Source of the DNA: DAIDKA01 sp049792815
GTDB taxonomy: Bacteria > Pseudomonadota > Gammaproteobacteria > Steroidobacterales > Steroidobacteraceae
Direction: 5' to 3'
Length of the DNA: 21,466 nucleotides
NCBI GenBank assembly: GCA_049792815.1
Contig: JBARBG010000043.1
Coordinates: 1 to 21,466, forward strand
Shown here: positions 1 through 6,559 of the stretch, piece by piece
Numbering within the stretch: the stretch's first letter is position 1
Layout of the letters: the number at the start of each line of letters is the position of its first letter
The notes under the pieces: model-generated
Seen by the model: only the letters and a program-made list of their open reading frames with translations
The model's database searches: none
Told to the model about the DNA's origin: nothing
Made by a program: the position numbers and the translations under genes

Positions 1-273
1 AGCCTGGACTATGCCTCGCTGCCGATATCCGACGCCCTGCTCGCGGCCGTGGGCGAGGAGCGGGCACGGGAGCTGGCGCTGACGGGCGGCGAGGACTATG
101 AACTGTGCTTCACCGTGCCAGCGGCGAAACTCGAAGAATTCACCGCGCACTGTCCGGCCGCCCAGTTCGGCTGGAGCCGGATCGGGGCCTTGCGCGCCGA
201 GCGCGGCGCGATCGTGCAGCGCGGCGCTTCTGTGATGCAGGTCTCGCATCGCGGCTTTGACCACTTCGGCTAA
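1..273 (+). CDS. thiL: Thiamine-monophosphate kinase, C-terminal part (5' end outside window)
   Basis: The reading frame is open from base 1 to a TAA at 271-273 and encodes the last 90 residues of the protein. ThiL phosphorylates thiamine monophosphate to thiamine diphosphate, the active cofactor, in the cytoplasm. The recognisable signature is the segment LTGGEDYELCFTVP near residue 27 of the fragment, which is the conserved C-terminal motif of ThiL in the AIR-synthase/PurM-like fold. The chain ends in GFDHF-G, also typical of ThiL. The true start lies upstream of the window, so an internal GTG at 49 is not the start. A GC-rich hairpin at 293-321 follows the gene. pgpA, which often follows thiL in proteobacteria, is not present here. 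The identification is firm although only the last quarter or so is visible. Confidence 0.93.
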   Translation, partial: SLDYASLPISDALLAAVGEERARELALTGGEDYELCFTVPAAKLEEFTAHCPAAQFGWSRIGALRAERGAIVQRGASVMQVSHRGFDHFG

Positions 274-292
274 CTGACAAATCCGCACGGCC

Positions 293-321
293 GCGCGCCC
301 GGCGGCGTGGCGCGGGCGCGC
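293..321 (+). terminator. GC-rich hairpin after thiL
   Basis: GCGCGCCCG at 293-301 is perfectly complementary to CGGGCGCGC at 313-321, giving a 9-bp all-GC stem with an 11-base loop, 20 bases after the thiL stop. No clear T-tract follows (CGGCTCCTATTGT), so it could slow or end transcription but is not a canonical intrinsic terminator. Confidence 0.4.
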
Positions 322-333
322 CGGCTCCTATTG

Positions 334-351
334 TGTGAGGGGTGCATCACA
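334..351 (+). promoter_or_regulatory. CRP-like inverted repeat upstream of the kinase gene
   Basis: TGTGA at 334-338 and TCACA at 347-351 are the two half-sites of a CRP/FNR-family operator but are separated by 8 bases rather than the usual 6. The repeat ends 60 bases before the GTG start of a gene whose product carries a cyclic-nucleotide-binding domain. A poor -35 (TTGTGT, 331-336) overlaps it and a weak -10 (TAGGCA, 353-358) follows 16 bases later. The non-standard spacing keeps confidence low. Confidence 0.3.
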
Positions 352-411
352 GTAGGCATCGCTGCCGTTCCTTATCCTCGCGCGGCATACCGCTAAAAGC
401 CAGGATCGTCG

Positions 412-1743
412 GTGCCCCAGAAATCACCCTCCAACCGTGCCCGTGCAACCCCCGAAAAAATCGGCAAGTACGCGATTATCAAGGAGGTCGGTCGCGGCAG
501 CACGGGTATCGTTTATCTGTCGCACGACGCTTACTACGGGCGCGACGTGGCGATCAAGGTCTACAACATCGACACCGGTGGCGATGAGGACCGGGCGCGT
601 ATTGCGCGCAAGATGTTCCTCTCCGAAGCGCACCTGGTGGGAATGCTGCAGCATCCCAACATCCTGCCCATCTACGATGCCGGCGAGGAAAACGGCTACT
701 GCTACATCGTCGGCGAGCATGTGCACGGCGCGCGCACGCTGGCCGCGTACTGTCGCGCGGACAATCTGCTGCGCATCGATGACGCCGTCGAGATCGTCTA
801 CAAGTGCGCGAAGGCGCTGCACTACGCGCATTCGCGCGGCGTCATCCACCGCGATATCAAGCCCTCCAATATCATGCTCACCCAGGACAGTGATGTCCGC
901 ATCATTGATTTCGGCATCGCGCTGGTGTCCGACTCTGACATCTCGCGCATCGAGGGTATCGCCGGCAGCCCCTCCTACATGTCTCCCGAACAGGTGCAGA
1001 GCCTGGAGCTCAGCAACCGCTCCGACCTGTATTCCCTGGGAGCCGTGATGTATGAGCTGCTGACCGGCTCGCGGCCGTTCCGCGCCGGCAACCTGCAGAA
1101 GCTGCTGCATCAGATCGTATACGCCACGGCGCCGCCCATCCACACCCTGCGCACCGACATTCCCGAGGACCTGGAGAATGTGGTGGCGATGGCGCTGCAG
1201 AAGGATCCCGCCAAGCGCTACAAGAGCGGCCTGGACTTCGCGGCCGAACTCACGCGCGTGCACCAGAAGCTGCGCGAGCAGAACGCGCGCATCGACCGGC
1301 AGGAACAGTTCGGGGTGCTGCGCCGGCTGAAGTTCTTCCATGAGTTCTCGCACGCTGAGATCTGGGAAGTGCTGCGTGCCAGTCACTGGCAGACCTATAC
1401 CCAGGGCGAGGAGATCGTCAAGGAAGGCGAGATGGACGACCGCTTCTACGTGGTCGTCTCGGGAACCTGCACGGTCGAACGGCATTCGGTGCGCCTGGGC
1501 GCCATCGAAACCGGTGAATGCTTCGGCGAGGCCAGCTATGTGCCGGGGGCCAAGCGCACCGCGACCATCCGCGCCCTGGAGGGCGTCACCGTGCTCAAGG
1601 TCAGTTCGACGCTTCTTGAGCAGGTTTCCGCCTCCTGCCAGCTGCGCTTCAACCGCGTGTTCCTGCGCACCATGATCACCCGGCTGCAGGCCAGTGACAT
1701 GGATTCCACCACCGCCACCTTTCCGCGTCTCGCACCGCACTAG
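412..1743 (+). CDS. Ser/Thr protein kinase fused to a cyclic-nucleotide-binding domain
   Basis: This 443-residue cytoplasmic protein has an N-terminal Hanks-type kinase domain (about 20-285) and a C-terminal cNMP-binding domain (about 303-435). Kinase landmarks are intact: glycine loop GRGSTG (27-32), VAIK with K49, helix-C Glu E72, catalytic loop HRDIKPSN (146-153), DFG (166-168) and SPEQ (191-194) in place of APE. In the C-terminal domain the phosphate-binding cassette reads FGEAS (371-375) followed by KRTAT (381-385), so the Glu (E373) and Arg (R382) that contact cyclic nucleotide are both present. No membrane segment or PASTA repeat is seen. The GTG start is preceded by AGGA at 402-405 with a 6-base spacer. 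The arrangement suggests phosphorylation gated by a cyclic nucleotide, as in eukaryotic PKG but with the domains in reverse order. Substrates are unknown. Domain calls are firm; ligand and gating are inferred. Confidence 0.92.
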   Translation: MPQKSPSNRARATPEKIGKYAIIKEVGRGSTGIVYLSHDAYYGRDVAIKVYNIDTGGDEDRARIARKMFLSEAHLVGMLQHPNILPIYDAGEENGYCYIVGEHVHGARTLAAYCRADNLLRIDDAVEIVYKCAKALHYAHSRGVIHRDIKPSNIMLTQDSDVRIIDFGIALVSDSDISRIEGIAGSPSYMSPEQVQSLELSNRSDLYSLGAVMYELLTGSRPFRAGNLQKLLHQIVYATAPPIHTLRTDIPEDLENVVAMALQKDPAKRYKSGLDFAAELTRVHQKLREQNARIDRQEQFGVLRRLKFFHEFSHAEIWEVLRASHWQTYTQGEEIVKEGEMDDRFYVVVSGTCTVERHSVRLGAIETGECFGEASYVPGAKRTATIRALEGVTVLKVSSTLLEQVSASCQLRFNRVFLRTMITRLQASDMDSTTATFPRLAPH

Positions 1744-1776
1744 CCCCGCGCCGCTGCAGCCTCGCCCCAGTCGGGG

Positions 1777-1782
1777 TATAAC
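1777..1782 (+). promoter_or_regulatory. -10 hexamer just upstream of the MBL-fold gene
   Basis: TATAAC ends 7 bases before the GTG at 1790, which would place transcription initiation at or next to the start codon. No convincing -35 is seen 16-18 bases upstream. The only SD-like bases (GAGG, 1785-1788) are too close to the start to work as one. A leaderless transcript would explain this arrangement. Confidence 0.35.
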
Positions 1783-1789
1783 GTGAGGC

Positions 1790-2851
1790 GTGCAAATCCC
1801 ATCAAAGTTCAGACGCCGCCTGCTGGCCGGTGCGGTGCAGGTATGCGCGGCAGGACTGCTGCCGACGGTATTCGTGCGCGAGGCAGCGGCCCAAGTGCCA
1901 GGTCCCGCGACCGCCGGTCCGGTGGCGCCGCCGCCGCCCAAGCCCGGTACCTGGCTGGTATTGCTGGGAACGCGCGGCGGCCCGGGGATTGACCTCACCC
2001 GCGCGCAGAGCGCCAGTGCCGTGGTGGTCGATGGCAGGCCCTACCTGATCGACTGCGGATACGGCGCCCTGCGGCAGCTGGTTGCCGCGCATGTCGGTTA
2101 TCAGCAGCTCGACACCGTGTTCTTCACGCACCTGCACGATGATCACACCGGCGACCTTGCGGCGTTGCTGTCCTTTCAATGGACCAACGGCAAGACGACG
2201 CCCACCGATGCCTACGGTCCGGTCGGCACCGCCAGCATGGTCCAGGCCGCCGTGGCCTTCTTTCACGCCAATGTTGAAATCCGCACGGTGGATGAAGGAC
2301 GCACCGTGGACGCCACCGGGCAGTTCCACGGCCATGACGTGGCGGCCGCGGCGCTGCCGGTGCAGATCTTCAAGGACGACAGGGTCACCGTGACGGCGGT
2401 TGAGAACACACACTACCCGGCGCGCGCGCTGGCGCGCATGCCGGATCGCTCCTTCGGCCTGCGCTTTGACACCAAGGACCGCTCCATCGTTTTCTCAGGC
2501 GATACGGCGTACTCCGAGAACCTGGTCAGGCTCGCGCACAATGCCGATGTATTCGTCTGCGAGGTGCTCGACCAGAGCGTGCTGGATCAGATGCGGCGCA
2601 GTGCCAGTGCGGCCGCGGCCGCCGGCAATCCCAACAGCATCTCCCGGCACGTGGCCGAAACGCATTCCTCGCCTTCCGATGTTGCGCGCATGGCCTCGGA
2701 AGCCAAAGTCAGGACCGTGGTGCTCAATCACCAGGTGCCAGGGCCCGCGGTACCCGGTGGCCTGGCGTTTCCCGTCACCGGGTTCATCGATGCGGTGCGC
2801 AAAGGGTTCAGCGGCGAGGTCATCGTCGGGGATGACCTGATGGTGCTTTAG
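1790..2851 (+). CDS. Exported metallo-beta-lactamase-fold hydrolase
   Basis: This is a 353-residue member of the MBL-fold hydrolases. It begins with a basic n-region (KFRRRLLAG, residues 6-14), a hydrophobic stretch and an AAA-Q cleavage-like site near residue 35, so it is predicted to be exported. The consecutive arginines leave Tat export possible. A proline-rich linker (VAPPPPKPG) precedes the catalytic domain. Metal ligands are complete: HLHDDH with H114, H116, D118 and H119, then H208 (NTHYP), D238 (FSGDTAY) and H314 (LNHQVPG). The layout resembles the RNase Z/arylsulfatase-type branch of the fold. However, a secreted protein is more likely to act on a small molecule or ester than on tRNA. 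The substrate cannot be read from the sequence. The GTG start has no proper SD. Its stop codon overlaps the end of convergent folE2 by two bases. Confidence 0.88.
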   Translation: MQIPSKFRRRLLAGAVQVCAAGLLPTVFVREAAAQVPGPATAGPVAPPPPKPGTWLVLLGTRGGPGIDLTRAQSASAVVVDGRPYLIDCGYGALRQLVAAHVGYQQLDTVFFTHLHDDHTGDLAALLSFQWTNGKTTPTDAYGPVGTASMVQAAVAFFHANVEIRTVDEGRTVDATGQFHGHDVAAAALPVQIFKDDRVTVTAVENTHYPARALARMPDRSFGLRFDTKDRSIVFSGDTAYSENLVRLAHNADVFVCEVLDQSVLDQMRRSASAAAAAGNPNSISRHVAETHSSPSDVARMASEAKVRTVVLNHQVPGPAVPGGLAFPVTGFIDAVRKGFSGEVIVGDDLMVL

Positions 2852-3657
2852 CGCGCTTCCTTGTCGTGCTCGATCAGCGCATAGGCCGAATGATTGTGGA
2901 TGGACTCGAAGTTCTCCGCTGAAACCTCGTAGGCGGTTACCCGTTCCTCGAGATTCAGGCGCGCGGCAACATCGCGCACGATGTCCTCCACGAATTTAGG
3001 ATTCTCGTAGGCCCGCTCGGTGACGAACTTCTCGTCGGTGCGCTTGAGGATGCCGTACAGCTCGCTCGAGGCTTCCGACTCCGCGATGTCGATGAGTTCC
3101 TCGATCCAGATGTGCTCGCGCAGCTTCGCGGTGATCGTCACATGCGAGCGCTGGTTGTGAGCGCCGTACTTGGAAATGTCGCGCGAGCAAGGGCACAGGC
3201 TCGTCACCGGCACCACGACCCTGATCCACATGCAGGTCTTGCCGTCGCGGCGCTCACCCAGCAGGCTTGCGCGATAGTCCATGACGCTCGCGACCCCTGA
3301 CACCGGCGCGCGCTTGGTCACGAAGAACGGGAACGACATCTCGATGTGACCGGCGTCGGCCTCCAGGCGCACGGTCATCTCCTCCAGCATGCTCTGAAAA
3401 GACTCCACCGAGATCTCCCGCTCGTGCTGATTGAGAATGCTGACGAAGCGGGACATGTGGGTGCCCTTGAAGTCATGGGGCAGGTTCACATACATGTTGA
3501 ACGTGGCGATGGTGTGCTGTTCGCCACTGGTGCGGTCCTTGACCCGCACCGGATGGCTGATGTCCTTGATGCCCACCCGGTTGATCGGAATGCGGCGCGT
3601 ATCGGCGCGGCCCTGCACATCCTCGACCACGGCCGTCGGCGGCAGCTTGTTGACCAT
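2848..3657 (-). CDS. folE2: GTP cyclohydrolase FolE2 (type IB)
   Basis: FolE2 converts GTP to 7,8-dihydroneopterin triphosphate, the entry step for folate, in the cytoplasm. It is the metal-flexible replacement for zinc-dependent FolE. The family pattern is clear: RRIPINRVGIKDISHPV near the N-terminus, KGTHMSRFVSILNQHE, then SLCPCSRDISKYGAHNQRSH containing the conserved active-site cysteine region, and SAENFESIHNHSAYA near the end. From ATG 3657 the product is 269 residues, a normal length. An in-frame GTG at 3675 overlaps the dxs TAG by one base (TAGTG), the same junction style as hpnI/hpnK, and is a credible alternative. Neither start has a good SD. A longer frame open to 3723 runs inside dxs and adds residues foreign to the family. 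The gene is last in the xseB-dxs-folE2 operon. Confidence 0.93.
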   Translation of the reverse strand: MVNKLPPTAVVEDVQGRADTRRIPINRVGIKDISHPVRVKDRTSGEQHTIATFNMYVNLPHDFKGTHMSRFVSILNQHEREISVESFQSMLEEMTVRLEADAGHIEMSFPFFVTKRAPVSGVASVMDYRASLLGERRDGKTCMWIRVVVPVTSLCPCSRDISKYGAHNQRSHVTITAKLREHIWIEELIDIAESEASSELYGILKRTDEKFVTERAYENPKFVEDIVRDVAARLNLEERVTAYEVSAENFESIHNHSAYALIEHDKEAR

Positions 3658-3674
3658 GGCGTCCAGGCTGCGCA

Positions 3675-5579
3675 CTACAACCCGCCGACCGAGCGGGCCG
3701 GGGTGGCCGAGTGGCGCGCCCACCAGCGCTCGATGGTGGCCCCCAGCGCGACGGCGTCGAGCCCGGCCAGCGCCAGGCAGTCATCCCGCGAGCCATGCTC
3801 GATGAAGCGATCCGGAATCCCGATGTGGAGCAGGGAAATCTGCACGTCCTGGCTGGCCAGCAATTCGCCGATGGCGCTGCCCGCGCCGCCGGCCACGACG
3901 TTTTCCTCGATGGTCACCACGGCGCTGTGGCGCGCGGCAATCTGCAGCAGCAGGTCCTCATCCAGCGGCTTGATGAACCGCAGGTTCACCAAGGTGGCAT
4001 CCAGGCGTTCGGCAATCTTCTGCGCCGGCGCCACCATGGCGCCGACCGCGATCAGCGCCAGGCCCGAACGGCCCTGGCGGCGCACTTCGGCGCGGCCGAT
4101 GGGCAGTGCGGACATCTGCTGCAACTGGGGTACGCCCGGACCGGCGCCGCGCGGATAGCGCACCGCGGCCGGCCCGTTCACGGTGGTGGCGGTGTAGAGC
4201 ATCTGCCGGCATTCGTCTTCATCGGCGGGCGCCATGATCACCATGTTGGGGATGCAGCGCAGGAAAGAAAGGTCAAAGCTGCCCTGATGGGTGGCGCCGT
4301 CGCTGCCGACCATTCCCGCCCGATCGATGGCAAAGGTCACGGGCAGGTTCTGCAGTGCCACGTCGTGAATCAGCTGGTCATAACCGCGCTGCAGGAAGGT
4401 CGAATAGATGGCCACGACCGGTTTCATGCCCGCGCTCGCCAGGCCCGCGGCCAGCGTCACGGCATGCTGCTCGGCGATGGCCACGTCGAAGTAGCGCTCG
4501 GGAAAGCGCTTCGAATACTCCACCAGACCCGATCCTTCGCGCATCGCCGGCGTGATGCCCACGATGGCGGGGTCAAGCGCGGCGATATCGCACAGCCACT
4601 GGCCGAACACCTGCGAATACGTGGGCCCCTGGCTCTTTTCCTTGAAAATGGTGCCGCTTTGCGGATCGAAGGGGCCCGGACCATGCCACTTGATGGGATC
4701 GGCTTCCGCCGGTGCGTAGCCCTTGCCCTTGCGGGTGACCACATGCAGGAACTGCGGACCTTTGAGCTTTCTGATGTTCTTCAGCGTGGTGACCAGGGCC
4801 TTCAGATCGTGGCCGTCGACGGGACCGATGTAATTGAAACCCATTTCCTCGAACATGGTGCCCGGCAACACCATGCCCTTCATGTGTTCCTCGGAACGGC
4901 GCGCAAGTTCTTTCACCGTGGGCATGGGCGCCAAAACTTTCTTGCCGCTCTCGCGCAGATGCGAATAGAACCGGCCGGAGAGCACCCGGGCGAGGTAGTT
5001 GGAGAGCGCCCCGACATTCTCGGAAATCGACATCTCGTTGTCGTTGAGGACCACCAGCAGGTCATTGGACAGGGAGCCGGCGTGGCACAGGGCTTCGAAG
5101 GCCATGCCGGCGGTCATCGCTCCATCGCCGATGACGGCGACGGCACGGCGCTCGCTGCCCTGGCGGGCGGCCGCGATGGCCATGCCCAGCGCCGCGCTCA
5201 CCGAGGTGCTCGAATGACCCACGCCGAAGGTGTCGTAGTTGCTCTCGGCCGGTGTCGGGAAGGGTGCCAGGCCGCCGCGCTGCTTGATGGTGTGGAGGCG
5301 CTCGCGGCGTCCCGTCAGCACCTTGTGGGGATAGGCCTGATGGCCCACGTCCCAGACCAGGCGATCGGCCGGCGTGTCATAGACATAATGCAGCGCAATG
5401 GTCAATTCGACCGTGCCCAGACCGGCGGCGAAGTGGCCGCCCCGGGTGCTGACGCTCTGGATCAGGAATTCGCGCAGTTCCGCGGCAAGCTCGGGCAGCT
5501 TGCCGGCGGCAAGCCGGCGCAGGTCCGCCGGGGACTCGATTGCGCTCAGCAGAGGATAGGTGCCATCAGGCTTGGGCAT
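3675..5579 (-). CDS. dxs: 1-deoxy-D-xylulose-5-phosphate synthase
   Basis: Dxs condenses pyruvate and glyceraldehyde-3-phosphate to DXP with thiamine diphosphate, the first step of the MEP isoprenoid pathway. The 634-residue product matches the usual 620-640. Visible features are GHQAYPHK (catalytic-domain His), the ThDP motif GDG at 151-153 paired with LNDNEMSIS, VGHSSTS, FNYIGPVDGHD, and the transketolase pyrimidine-domain motif AIAEQHAV with its catalytic Glu. THQGSFDLSFLRCIPNMVI and VTIEENVVAGGAGSAI follow. I chose ATG 5579 because the sequence YPLLSAIESPADLRRL aligns directly with E. coli Dxs after it. An earlier in-frame ATG at 5618 lies inside xseB and adds 13 unlike residues. The gene lies 20 bases after xseB and supplies precursors for the hopanoid genes downstream in the window. 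Confidence 0.97.
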   Translation of the reverse strand: MPKPDGTYPLLSAIESPADLRRLAAGKLPELAAELREFLIQSVSTRGGHFAAGLGTVELTIALHYVYDTPADRLVWDVGHQAYPHKVLTGRRERLHTIKQRGGLAPFPTPAESNYDTFGVGHSSTSVSAALGMAIAAARQGSERRAVAVIGDGAMTAGMAFEALCHAGSLSNDLLVVLNDNEMSISENVGALSNYLARVLSGRFYSHLRESGKKVLAPMPTVKELARRSEEHMKGMVLPGTMFEEMGFNYIGPVDGHDLKALVTTLKNIRKLKGPQFLHVVTRKGKGYAPAEADPIKWHGPGPFDPQSGTIFKEKSQGPTYSQVFGQWLCDIAALDPAIVGITPAMREGSGLVEYSKRFPERYFDVAIAEQHAVTLAAGLASAGMKPVVAIYSTFLQRGYDQLIHDVALQNLPVTFAIDRAGMVGSDGATHQGSFDLSFLRCIPNMVIMAPADEDECRQMLYTATTVNGPAAVRYPRGAGPGVPQLQQMSALPIGRAEVRRQGRSGLALIAVGAMVAPAQKIAERLDATLVNLRFIKPLDEDLLLQIAARHSAVVTIEENVVAGGAGSAIGELLASQDVQISLLHIGIPDRFIEHGSRDDCLALAGLDAVALGATIERWWARHSATPARSVGGL

Positions 5580-5598
5580 GGGGTGAACTTTATGACCT

Positions 5599-5880
5599 CT
5601 AGGATATCGGATCGGCACTTTCGGTGAAGGGCTCGGGGTCGGCCGTACTGCTGTTATTCAGCAGGATTTCGACCTTCTGCTGGGCCGCTTTCAGGGCGCC
5701 CTGACATTGACGTGTGAGCGCAACACCGCGCTCGAAGGACTTCAGCGCGTCATCCAGCGGCAGATCGCCGTGTTCCAGGCGCTCCACCAGAGCCTCAAGC
5801 TCGGCCAGCGCGTGCTCGAAGTTGACGGGCTCTGGCGCCGGTGGATCGGGGTTCTTGGTCGGTGGGGCGGTTCGGACCAC
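5599..5880 (-). CDS. xseB: Exodeoxyribonuclease VII small subunit
   Basis: XseB is the small subunit of exonuclease VII, which degrades single-stranded DNA and works with XseA in the cytoplasm. The 93-residue product has the diagnostic core NFEHALAELEALVERLEHGDLPLDDALKSFERGVALTRQC (residues about 20-58), a two-helix coiled-coil fold. The N-terminal 19 residues are a proline-rich extension (PPTKNPDPPAPEP), so the protein is slightly longer than the usual 75-85. GTG at 5880 is the start, with GAGAG a few bases upstream and a sigma70-type promoter at 5912-5939. The gene is first in the operon with dxs and folE2. ispA, which commonly sits between xseB and dxs in gammaproteobacteria, is missing. 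Confidence 0.95.
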   Translation of the reverse strand: MVRTAPPTKNPDPPAPEPVNFEHALAELEALVERLEHGDLPLDDALKSFERGVALTRQCQGALKAAQQKVEILLNNSSTADPEPFTESADPIS

Positions 5881-5911
5881 GCTTCTCTCAATGTGCGCTT
5901 GAAGATTGGAC

Positions 5912-5939
5912 CTTATACAGTGCCCGGGCGACGGGTCAA
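5912..5939 (-). promoter_or_regulatory. sigma70-type promoter for xseB-dxs-folE2
   Basis: On the minus strand TTGACC (5939-5934) is followed after 16 bases by TATAAG (5917-5912); each hexamer matches consensus at 5 of 6 positions. Transcription would begin near 5905, giving a leader of about 25 bases with a GAGAG ribosome site before the GTG at 5880. This is the best promoter by sequence in the window. Confidence 0.7.
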
Positions 5940-5944
5940 AGCCG

Positions 5945-5972
5945 TTGACGATGCCACCCCCGGGCGAATAAA
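5945..5972 (+). promoter_or_regulatory. Candidate promoter for the rubrerythrin cassette
   Basis: TTGACG (5945-5950) and AATAAA (5967-5972) are separated by 16 bases, with 5 of 6 and 4 of 6 matches to the sigma70 hexamers. Transcription would start near 5979, immediately before the palindrome at 5982-5998. It is divergent from, and almost touching, the xseB promoter. Confidence 0.45.
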
Positions 5973-5981
5973 GTTAACCAT

Positions 5982-5998
5982 ATTAGACCCAGTCTAAT
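5982..5998 (+). promoter_or_regulatory. Operator-like perfect inverted repeat upstream of rubrerythrin
   Basis: ATTAGAC (5982-5988), spacer CCA, GTCTAAT (5992-5998) is a perfect 7-bp inverted repeat with a 3-base spacer. It is AT-rich in an otherwise GC-rich window and lies just downstream of the predicted transcription start. That is where a repressor would block the rubrerythrin promoter. It is not an IscR type 1 site, whose GAC and GTC cores are further apart, nor an evident Fur or OxyR site. The regulator is unknown. Confidence 0.55.
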
Positions 5999-6056
5999 TC
6001 GACAAGTCATACGACCCCCTCAAGCGATCATCGCACCACCTTCGCAGGAGACGACC

Positions 6057-6470
6057 GTGAACCTCAAGGGCAGCAAGACCGAGACCAACCTGAAAGACGC
6101 ATTTGCCGGGGAGTCCCAGGCCAATCGTCGCTACCTGTATTTCGCATCAAAGGCGGACGTCGAAGGCTACAACGACGTGTCGGCGGTGTTCCGTTCCACC
6201 GCGGAAGGGGAGACCGGCCACGCGCATGGGCATCTGGAGTACCTGGAGGCCGTGGGTGATCCGGCCACGGGCCTGCCCATCGGCGAAACCAAGTTGAACC
6301 TGAAGGCCGCCATCGCCGGTGAGACCCATGAGTACTCGGACATGTATCCGGGCATGGCCAAGGCGGCCCGTGAAGAGGGCTTTGCTGAAATCGCCGACTG
6401 GTTCGAGACCCTCGCCAAGGCTGAGCGTTCGCACGCCAATCGTTTCCAGAAGGCGCTGGATTCGCTCTGA
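6057..6470 (+). CDS. Rubrerythrin, short form without rubredoxin domain
   Basis: This is a 137-residue cytoplasmic diiron protein. Rubrerythrins reduce hydrogen peroxide at a non-haem diiron site in a four-helix bundle. All ligands can be placed: E19 (AGESQANRRY), E52 and H55 (AEGETGH), E89 and E92 (AGETHEY), E123 and H126 (KAERSH). The C-terminal rubredoxin domain of classical rubrerythrin, which carries two Cys-x2-Cys pairs, is absent, so electrons must come from a separate donor. The GTG start is preceded by AGGAG at 6046-6050 with a 6-base spacer. It leads a likely unit with the Fe-S protein and DUF3501 gene that follow. Regulation is probably through the inverted repeat at 5982-5998. A hairpin at 6499-6523 may lower expression of the downstream genes. 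Enzymatic role is inferred from family and ligands. Confidence 0.95.
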   Translation: MNLKGSKTETNLKDAFAGESQANRRYLYFASKADVEGYNDVSAVFRSTAEGETGHAHGHLEYLEAVGDPATGLPIGETKLNLKAAIAGETHEYSDMYPGMAKAAREEGFAEIADWFETLAKAERSHANRFQKALDSL

Positions 6471-6498
6471 TCTGAAGATCTCCTTAGGGTACAGGCAC

Positions 6499-6523
6499 AG
6501 GAACCGGCGTAGCGCCGGTTCCT
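6499..6523 (+). terminator. 11-bp perfect hairpin between rubrerythrin and Fe-S genes
   Basis: AGGAACCGGCG (6499-6509), loop TAG, CGCCGGTTCCT (6513-6523) forms an uninterrupted 11-bp stem with a 3-base loop, 28 bases after the rubrerythrin stop. No T-tract follows (CATGCCGG). It may be a partial terminator or an mRNA processing/stability stem that sets different levels for the first gene and the next two. Confidence 0.5.
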
Positions 6524-6559
6524 CATGCCGGCGATGGCCGCAAGTTTGCAAGGACTGTG

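Noticed and set aside
1765..1775. CCCC-AGT-CGGGG mini-hairpin after the kinase gene
   Set aside because: A stem of about 4 bp with no T-tract, immediately before a -10 hexamer, is too weak to call a terminator.
424..1998. Long minus-strand open frame (524 codons) opposite the kinase gene
   Set aside because: It overlaps a clearly recognisable kinase-cNMP gene, its product has low-complexity composition with no known motif, and such mirror frames are common in GC-rich DNA.
3711..5627. Plus-strand open frame of 638 codons opposite dxs
   Set aside because: Shadow of dxs; the product is His/Arg/Gly-rich with no domain pattern.
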